Below, one piece after another: positions 6,294 through 10,895 of a stretch of 10,895 nucleotides of DNA. How positions within the stretch are numbered: the stretch's first letter is position 1; each line of letters begins with the position of its first letter. Source of the stretch: Dethiobacter sp. (lineage in GTDB: Bacteria > Bacillota > Dethiobacteria > DTU022); assembly GCA_018333405.1 (NCBI GenBank), contig JAGXSR010000106.1, forward strand, positions 1 to 10,895, given 5' to 3'. Position numbers and translations under genes: made by a program. The notes below the pieces were generated by a model, which worked only from the letters and a program-made list of their open reading frames with translations, was not told where the DNA came from and did not search any database.

Positions 6294-8378
6294 TTAACGG
6301 CTGCTTTGCTCCATCGTGTAAGACTCTAGAATATCACCTTCATGGATATCGCTGTAGCTCTCCAATAGCGCTCCGCATTCAAAGCCGCTTAGGACCTCCC
6401 GCGCGTCGTCTTTTACACGCTTCAAAGAGGCAAGCCGCCCTTCATGGACCACCACTCCGTCGCGAATCAGGCGAATGGGAGTGTTGCGGGAAATTTTCCC
6501 CTCTATGACGTAGCAGCCGGCGATGTTGCCTACTTTCGACGCTTTGAACACTTTGCGCACCTGGGCCTGGCCCAGCACAATTTCTTTGAATTCCGGTTTG
6601 AGCATGCCGGTTACCGCGGCTTTTATATCATCGATAACCTCGTAGATAATCCGGTAAAGGCGCATGTCAACGCGATCCTGCTCCGCCAGTTTTCGGGCAT
6701 TGCTGTCAGGACGGATATTAAAGCCGATGATAATCGCGTTGGAGGTGGAAGCCAGGGCTACGTCTGATTCGGAGATCGAACCGACGCCGGTATGGATAAT
6801 TTTAATCTTCACATCTTCCAGACCCAGCTTAGACAACGCATCCTGGAGCGCTTCCACAGAACCCTGAACATCTCCTTTGATGATCAGGTTTAAATCCCTC
6901 ACTTCGCCTTCCTGGATCTGTTTAAACAGATCGTCTAAAGTAATCTTTTGTGAGCGCTGGACAGCCTCTTTAATTTTTACAGAACGCTTCGTCGCCAGCT
7001 GTCTGGCTATTCGTTCATCGCTGACTGCCTGGAAAAGATCTCCGGCCATGGGTACATCGTTCAGCCCCAGCACTTCCACCGGGGTCGAAGGGCCGGCTTC
7101 GGCAATGCGCTCTCCCTTGTCGTTGATCATCGCCCTGATTTTGCCGGAAATATTACCGCAGATAAGCGGTTCCCCGATTCGAAGCGTGCCATCCTGTACT
7201 AAAACAGTGGCCACCGGACCCCGTCCCCGATCCAGTTTGGCTTCGATCACCGTACCCCGCGCGGCCTTCCCGGGGTTGGCCGTAAGTTCGCCCATCTCCG
7301 CGACTAGATTGATCATCTCCAAAAGTTCTTTTAAACCATCGCCTCTGATCGCGCTGACATGGACACATACTGTATCGCCACCCCATTCTTCGGGAATTAA
7401 TCCTTTGTCCGCTAGCTGCTGTTTTACCCGATCAGGATTGGCGCCTGCTTTGTCAATCTTGTTTACAGCGGCAATAATTGGTACTCCCGCCGCTTTAACG
7501 TGGTTAATCGCTTCCACGGTTTGAGGCATCACACCATCGTCCGCAGCTACTACGAGGATGGCAATATCTGTGACCCGGGCGCCACGAGCGCGCATAGCAG
7601 TGAACGCTTCGTGTCCCGGCGTGTCCAGAAAGACAATCTTTTTATCTTTTATATCTACCTGATAAGCCCCGATATGCTGCGTGATTCCGCCTACTTCCCC
7701 GGCGGTAACATTGGCATTGCGGATGGCATCCAACAGTGATGTTTTGCCGTGATCAACGTGTCCGAGCACTGTGACCACAGGCGCACGAGTTACCCGGTGA
7801 TCATCCATGTCTGCTTCCGGCGACAACAAGCCCTGCTCCAAGGAGTCTGTTTCATAAACCACATCCACCTGGTATTCAGCGGCTATTAGCTCAATATCGT
7901 CGTTGGCCAAACTCTGGTTGAGATTAGCCTCCATGCCGATTTCCAGCATTTTGGCCAATAACTGCGTCGGAGTTTGATCCAAATGGGCGGCCAACTCGCC
8001 CACAGTCACCTGACCTTCCACTTTTATTTGCGGCCGCTTTTTTTTAACGGTCGGACGTTTGAAGTCATTCCGTGGCCGGCGAAGTTTTTTGCCCGCTTCT
8101 ACGCTTCTGTGCCGTGGTTTTTCCTTTTTATCCGGTTTTTTAACCGTTGCAGGAGGCGGAACAAGCTGTTTTTCAACCGTTTCTGCTTCTTTTTGAGGTT
8201 TGCCTTCTTCCGTATCAGATTTTCCGGTCAGGATAGCGATAACCTGCTGAGCCTGGTCATCTTCCAGCGTGCTCATATGATTCCGAACATCGATATGCAT
8301 ACCTTCCATTACTTCGATCAACTTCTTGCTGGTCGTGCCCAGCTCTTTAGCTAAGTCGTAGACTCTTACTTTTCCCAT
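6294..8378 (-). CDS. infB: Translation initiation factor IF-2
   Basis: GTPase that places fMet-tRNA on the 30S subunit and promotes subunit joining. The 694-residue product is close to the short Bacillota form. An IF2_N module spans 1-55 and a lysine/arginine-rich linker about 56-120. A second IF2_N module spans about 121-172. The GTPase domain has GHVDHGKT (206-213), GGITQHIGAYQ (230-240), DTPGHE (252-257), NKID (306-309) and SAI (342-344). Domain II begins near 370, domain III is marked by KGDVQGSVEAL (501-511), and the C-terminal tRNA-binding beta barrel by LGQAQVRKVF (602-611). The ATG at 8378 has GGAGGTG about 6 nt upstream and directly follows the stop codon of a four-codon mini-ORF. 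Stop TAA. Confidence 0.98.
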   Translation of the reverse strand: MGKVRVYDLAKELGTTSKKLIEVMEGMHIDVRNHMSTLEDDQAQQVIAILTGKSDTEEGKPQKEAETVEKQLVPPPATVKKPDKKEKPRHRSVEAGKKLRRPRNDFKRPTVKKKRPQIKVEGQVTVGELAAHLDQTPTQLLAKMLEIGMEANLNQSLANDDIELIAAEYQVDVVYETDSLEQGLLSPEADMDDHRVTRAPVVTVLGHVDHGKTSLLDAIRNANVTAGEVGGITQHIGAYQVDIKDKKIVFLDTPGHEAFTAMRARGARVTDIAILVVAADDGVMPQTVEAINHVKAAGVPIIAAVNKIDKAGANPDRVKQQLADKGLIPEEWGGDTVCVHVSAIRGDGLKELLEMINLVAEMGELTANPGKAARGTVIEAKLDRGRGPVATVLVQDGTLRIGEPLICGNISGKIRAMINDKGERIAEAGPSTPVEVLGLNDVPMAGDLFQAVSDERIARQLATKRSVKIKEAVQRSQKITLDDLFKQIQEGEVRDLNLIIKGDVQGSVEALQDALSKLGLEDVKIKIIHTGVGSISESDVALASTSNAIIIGFNIRPDSNARKLAEQDRVDMRLYRIIYEVIDDIKAAVTGMLKPEFKEIVLGQAQVRKVFKASKVGNIAGCYVIEGKISRNTPIRLIRDGVVVHEGRLASLKRVKDDAREVLSGFECGALLESYSDIHEGDILESYTMEQSSR

Positions 8379-8393
8379 TTAAGACACCTCCAT
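8379..8393 (-). other. Four-codon mini-ORF abutting the infB start
   Basis: In the 51-nt ylxR-infB gap the minus strand reads GGGGAGGG, 7 nt, then ATG GAG GTG TCT TAA followed immediately by the infB ATG. The mini-ORF thus has a strong SD (8408-8401) with ideal spacing and encodes Met-Glu-Val-Ser. It is in frame with infB, and its own codons GAG-GTG are part of the infB SD. Ribosomes starting here would cover the infB start signal and stop exactly on it. Whether it is translated is unknown. Confidence 0.45.
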
Positions 8394-8429
8394 TAATAAG
8401 CCCTCCCCGCTTAATTCTACTGGCTAGAT

Positions 8430-8717
8430 TTAAGCCTGGCTTCTTTCGGTTTCTTCCAGTTGCGCCATGATTTCATTAATCATACTCTCGGAAACGGAAT
8501 GCTGCAGATTCTTTTCCAATAACTTCTTTTTTAGCGCTTTTTTAAAACAATCGCTCTGCAGGCAGATATACGCCCCGCGCCCGGCTTTCTTCCCGGTTAA
8601 GTCCATTACAACTTCACCCTGCGGCGTACGGACTATCCGTATCAGCTCTTTTTTCGGTCTTTTTTCCCGGCAGCCGATACATATGCGCAGGGGAATTTTA
8701 CGTGGTTTTAAGCTCAT
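8430..8717 (-). CDS. rnpM: YlxR/RnpM family RNA-binding protein
   Basis: YlxR-family protein, renamed RnpM after evidence that it binds RNase P RNA and modulates RNase P. The 95-residue, strongly basic product has the family pattern: RKIPLRICIGCREKRPKKELIRIVR near 6-30 (Cys13 and Cys16), a short beta segment, then GRGAYIC at 46-52 and Cys57, and a Lys-rich helix at 59-69. The ATG at 8717 lies 20 nt inside the end of nusA, with GGGAGGGAG about 12 nt upstream inside the nusA coding region. The nusA-ylxR adjacency is conserved in Bacillota. The usual next gene ylxQ is missing here. RNase P modulation comes from work on relatives, not from this sequence. Confidence 0.92.
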   Translation of the reverse strand: MSLKPRKIPLRICIGCREKRPKKELIRIVRTPQGEVVMDLTGKKAGRGAYICLQSDCFKKALKKKLLEKNLQHSVSESMINEIMAQLEETERSQA

Positions 8718-9945
8718 CCGCTGCCTGCTCCCTCCCTGGAAGCTTCAGATCCTGGCGCAGAATATCCGGTCGCGTCTTATGTTTATCCATAGTTTGTTCC
8801 GCGAGGCCTGCGTCTTCGCTTAAATCCGGGGCCATCTCCGGATTTAAGCGAGGCTTGACCACCACCGGACCAAGGCCCAGTGCCGACAGCCGTTCCTGGG
8901 CAATCTGTGTCTCGCTGTTGATATCAATTTTCCATCCGGTAAGTTTAGCGCTCAGACGGGCGTTTTGCCCTTCTTTACCGATAGCCAGAGAGAGCTGATT
9001 ATCCGGAACAATCACTGTTGCCCGTTTCTCTTCCTTCCGCAGCTCCACAGCCGCTACTTTAGCCGGACTCAACGCCGCAGCGATGTATTGCTCGGTATCT
9101 TCACTCCATTTAATTATATCGATCTTTTCGCTTTTCAGTTCATTGCTGATCGCCTGCACCCGCCCCCCGCGGGGCCCGACACAGGCCCCTACCGGATCAA
9201 TATCTTTATTTTTAGACCATACCGCTATTTTCGAACGTTGGCCGGGTTCACGGGTGGCTGCTTTGATCTCCACGATACCCTCGTAAATTTCAGGCACTTC
9301 AACTTCAAACAGGCGCTTTAAAAAACCGCTGTGTGCCCGGGATACAATCACCTGGGGCCCCTTGCTGGTTTTTTTTACTTCCTTGATAAAGGCTTTTATC
9401 CGCTCTCCCTGGCGGTAGCGCTCCCGGGGAATTTGTTCCTCTGCAGGCAATATTGCTTCTACTTTTCCTAAATCTATAATAATATTGCGTTGTTCAAAAC
9501 GCTGCACCAACCCGATCACAATATCCTCGACGCGATCGGCATAGCTATCGTAGATTATCTCACGCTCGGCTTCCCGGATCCTCTGGACCACAACTTGTTT
9601 GGCTGTCTGAGCGGCTATCCGGCCAAATTCTTTGGGCGTGACCTCCAGTTCCAATTCATCGCCGACCTTGCAACGTGGCTGGTAAATCCGGGCTTCATAC
9701 AGCTCAACCTGTTGGTAGGAGTTTTCCACCTTGTCCGCCACGGTTAACATGGCGAATACTTTGATTTCTCCCGTATCCCGGTCAACCACAACCCGCACAT
9801 TGGAGGAAGCCTGAAAATTCCTCTTGTAAGCCGAAACCAATGCAATTTCCAGGGCTTCAAAAAGAATATTTTTACTGATACCCTTTTCTTTTTCCAAAAT
9901 ATCCATGGCTGCAAATAGCTCTTTATTTACCGTTTTGATGAACAT
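8698..9945 (-). CDS. nusA: Transcription termination/antitermination protein NusA
   Basis: Binds RNA polymerase and modulates pausing, intrinsic termination and antitermination. The 415-residue product has the RNAP-binding N-terminal domain (about 1-130, with MDILEKEKGISK at 14-25), an S1 domain (about 137-200), KH1 with VGPRGGRVQAI (256-266) and KH2 with AIGKEGQNARLSAKLTGWKIDI near 321-342. A 70-residue unstructured-looking tail follows. It lacks the C-terminal acidic repeats of Escherichia coli NusA, as is normal for Bacillota. AAAGGAGG ends just 2 nt before the ATG at 9945, unusually close. The next ATG (codon 14) would remove the first conserved helix and has no good SD, so 9945 is preferred. 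It follows rimP by 24 nt. Confidence 0.97.
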   Translation of the reverse strand: MFIKTVNKELFAAMDILEKEKGISKNILFEALEIALVSAYKRNFQASSNVRVVVDRDTGEIKVFAMLTVADKVENSYQQVELYEARIYQPRCKVGDELELEVTPKEFGRIAAQTAKQVVVQRIREAEREIIYDSYADRVEDIVIGLVQRFEQRNIIIDLGKVEAILPAEEQIPRERYRQGERIKAFIKEVKKTSKGPQVIVSRAHSGFLKRLFEVEVPEIYEGIVEIKAATREPGQRSKIAVWSKNKDIDPVGACVGPRGGRVQAISNELKSEKIDIIKWSEDTEQYIAAALSPAKVAAVELRKEEKRATVIVPDNQLSLAIGKEGQNARLSAKLTGWKIDINSETQIAQERLSALGLGPVVVKPRLNPEMAPDLSEDAGLAEQTMDKHKTRPDILRQDLKLPGREQAADELKTT

Positions 9946-9969
9946 AACCTCCTTTCTTGAAAGGACAGA

Positions 9970-10431
9970 TCAGCGCTTATAGTACAAGTGCGCCTTATTA
10001 ATCTTATCCAGTGGGATTTCCACCCGTCCGCCTTCTTCCAGATTCAGGGCGACGCAGCTATCCTTGATCCCTTCCAGAGTGCCGTTAAATTTTTTCTTTC
10101 CGTCAAACAGCTGGTCTGTATATACTTTCACCGCTTCTCCCTGAAAACGCTCAAAATCTCTTTCCCGGGTAAGCGGACGCTCCACCCCCGGCGAGGAAAC
10201 TTCTAAAACATAGCTTTGCGGGATCGGATCATAGGCGTCCAGTATATCTGATACAGTATGGCTGACCGCCTCGCAATCCTCCAGGGTTACACCTCCCGGT
10301 TTATCAATATATAGGCAAAGGTGCGCCCGCCGGCCGGAACGGTAATCCAGGCTCACCAATTCCAAGCCTTGCTTCTCCAAGTGTGGCTCTACAAGGCTGA
10401 TTACTTTCTCCTGCACTATATCGTAATTCAT
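9970..10431 (-). CDS. rimP: Ribosome maturation factor RimP
   Basis: Assists 30S subunit assembly, acting early in maturation. The 153-residue product has the YhbC/RimP layout. The N-terminal alpha/beta domain includes ELVSLDYRSGRRAHLCLYID at about 24-43. The conserved EVSSPGVERPL block is at 77-87, and a C-terminal SH3-like barrel follows (FNGTLEGI...VEIPLDKINKAHLYYKR). A longer open frame reaches a TTG at 10509, but the ATG at 10431 has AAGGAG 6 nt upstream and fits the family length. It is the first gene of the nusA operon as usual, and a promoter-like site and a leader hairpin lie upstream. Confidence 0.96.
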   Translation of the reverse strand: MNYDIVQEKVISLVEPHLEKQGLELVSLDYRSGRRAHLCLYIDKPGGVTLEDCEAVSHTVSDILDAYDPIPQSYVLEVSSPGVERPLTRERDFERFQGEAVKVYTDQLFDGKKKFNGTLEGIKDSCVALNLEEGGRVEIPLDKINKAHLYYKR

Positions 10432-10460
10432 CGTTCGCTCCTTCCGAATAAAAGCATCCT

Positions 10461-10495
10461 CTGTTAACAGGAAAGAGTGGGAAATCCCACCCTTC
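10461..10495 (-). promoter_or_regulatory. Leader hairpin and palindrome before rimP
   Basis: In the rimP leader RNA a 10-bp stem forms between 10495-10486 and 10481-10472, with an AUUU loop (GGG-AUUU-CCC at the tip) and two U-G pairs. It is followed immediately by the perfect 10-nt palindrome CTGTTAACAG (10461-10470). There is no U tract, so this is not an ordinary terminator. It could be a protein-binding RNA element, a stability hairpin or a DNA operator. Nothing in the sequence identifies the ligand. Confidence 0.5.
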
Positions 10496-10527
10496 ATCCA
10501 ATAAAACAACCGCCTGAGTTATAATTT

Positions 10528-10555
10528 ATCATATTTTCTCTTAAAAGGCAAGCAA
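10528..10555 (-). promoter_or_regulatory. Candidate sigma-A promoter of the rimP-nusA operon
   Basis: On the minus strand TTGCTT (10555-10550) and TATGAT (10533-10528) are separated by 16 bp in an AT-rich stretch. The start would be near 10521, giving a leader of about 90 nt before rimP. TATGAT is one base from the -10 consensus; TTGCTT is weaker. No other promoter candidate of similar quality is seen in the 140-nt gap. Confidence 0.55.
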
Positions 10556-10571
10556 ACGGAGCTCCGCGCGA

Positions 10572-10895
10572 TCATTTGGTCGGATTAACCCGGATTGCAT
10601 ATTTGGCAATTTCCCAATACATTTTCCCGCGGGCGAATATACCTTTACACAAGCCCAGCTTTTCCTCTTTCATCACATGGGACAGATCGGGCAGGGCAAC
10701 TTGCCTGACTGGAATATTGTTATCTGCCACATAGCGATGCAGCGCTATTTCCGCTCCGAAGCGTGAGAACTCGAAATAAGGTATCTGCTCCAACAGTTCT
10801 CGTCTCAGCGCTCTTTGCCCTGACAGAAAGGGCGCCATTTTCTGCGCAATGTCGGTGGCCACCCTCCCGTTTTCGAAGATCCCGACTGTCATGGC
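10572..10895 (-). CDS. Glycosyltransferase, GT2-like, C-terminal part
   Basis: Only the last ~107 codons are in the window; the gene continues past the right edge and stops at TGA 10574-10572. The visible part has FLSGQRALRRELLEQIP near its start, then a segment resembling the (G)FGxExAL block of polyprenyl-phosphate-type GT2 enzymes, here SRFGAEIALHRY. It ends with SHVMKEEKLG and a basic, aromatic tail. This resembles the C-terminal end of DPM1/GT2-type glycosyltransferases, which move sugars to lipid or polymer acceptors at the membrane. The nucleotide-binding half with the DxD motif lies outside, so donor and acceptor cannot be told. It replaces polC, the usual neighbour upstream of rimP in Bacillus. 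No clear terminator separates it from the rimP promoter. Confidence 0.7.
   Translation of the reverse strand, partial: AMTVGIFENGRVATDIAQKMAPFLSGQRALRRELLEQIPYFEFSRFGAEIALHRYVADNNIPVRQVALPDLSHVMKEEKLGLCKGIFARGKMYWEIAKYAIRVNPTK

Noticed and set aside
6877..7524. 215-codon open frame on the plus strand
   Set aside because: Lies entirely antisense to infB, is Ser/Pro/Thr-rich as expected for a shadow of a conserved gene, has no family motif, and infB is unmistakable.
10428..10457. Nine-codon upstream ORF whose TGA overlaps the rimP ATG
   Set aside because: The ATGA overlap is neat, but the only SD-like GAGG directly touches its start codon with no spacer, so translation is doubtful.
10557..10566. 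Palindrome CGGAGCTCCG after the glycosyltransferase as a terminator
   Set aside because: It cannot form more than a 3-bp stem with a 4-nt loop and the following sequence is not a clean U tract.

Overview
The window carries a single minus-strand block of translation and RNA-metabolism genes. In transcription order (right to left) these are rimP, nusA, rnpM (ylxR), infB, rbfA, nrnA, truB, ribF, rpsO and pnp. This is the classic nusA-infB operon joined to rpsO-pnp. The insertion of nrnA between rbfA and truB, purine-rich Shine-Dalgarno sequences before most genes, an IF2 with two short IF2_N modules, and a NusA without C-terminal acidic repeats point to Bacillota, most likely a Clostridia or Desulfotomaculum/Peptococcaceae-like anaerobe of moderate GC. 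The taxon is inferred from gene order and protein style, not from a search.

Layout from the transcriptional start: 10572-10895 holds the C-terminal end of a GT2-like glycosyltransferase cut by the window edge. The next 140 bases contain a candidate sigma-A promoter (10528-10555), a leader hairpin and a palindrome, then rimP. From rimP to ribF the genes are packed tightly: nusA/rnpM overlap by 20 nt, rbfA/nrnA by 4, nrnA/truB by 16 and truB/ribF by 10. ylxQ and ylxP, present in the Bacillus subtilis operon, are absent. Between ribF and rpsO lies a strong promoter-like site and a leader that folds into a long hairpin resembling an S15-responsive operator. A hairpin with a U-rich tail separates rpsO from pnp. 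pnp ends in an arginine/aspartate pentapeptide repeat encoded by a 15-bp tandem repeat, and a strong intrinsic terminator lies at 170-202. The leftmost 170 bases hold nested palindromes and possibly the start of another minus-strand gene at the edge.

The genes act together in ribosome production and RNA turnover. RimP, RbfA and S15 serve 30S assembly; IF2 serves initiation; TruB modifies tRNA; NusA acts in transcription elongation and termination; RnpM acts on RNase P; PNPase degrades RNA and NrnA finishes its short products. RibF supplies FMN and FAD.

I see no novel multi-gene system, defence locus, mobile element, CRISPR array or structural RNA gene. The points most worth a second look are regulatory: the S15 leader, a four-codon mini-ORF abutting infB, the rimP leader, the rpsO-pnp hairpin, and the repetitive PNPase tail.
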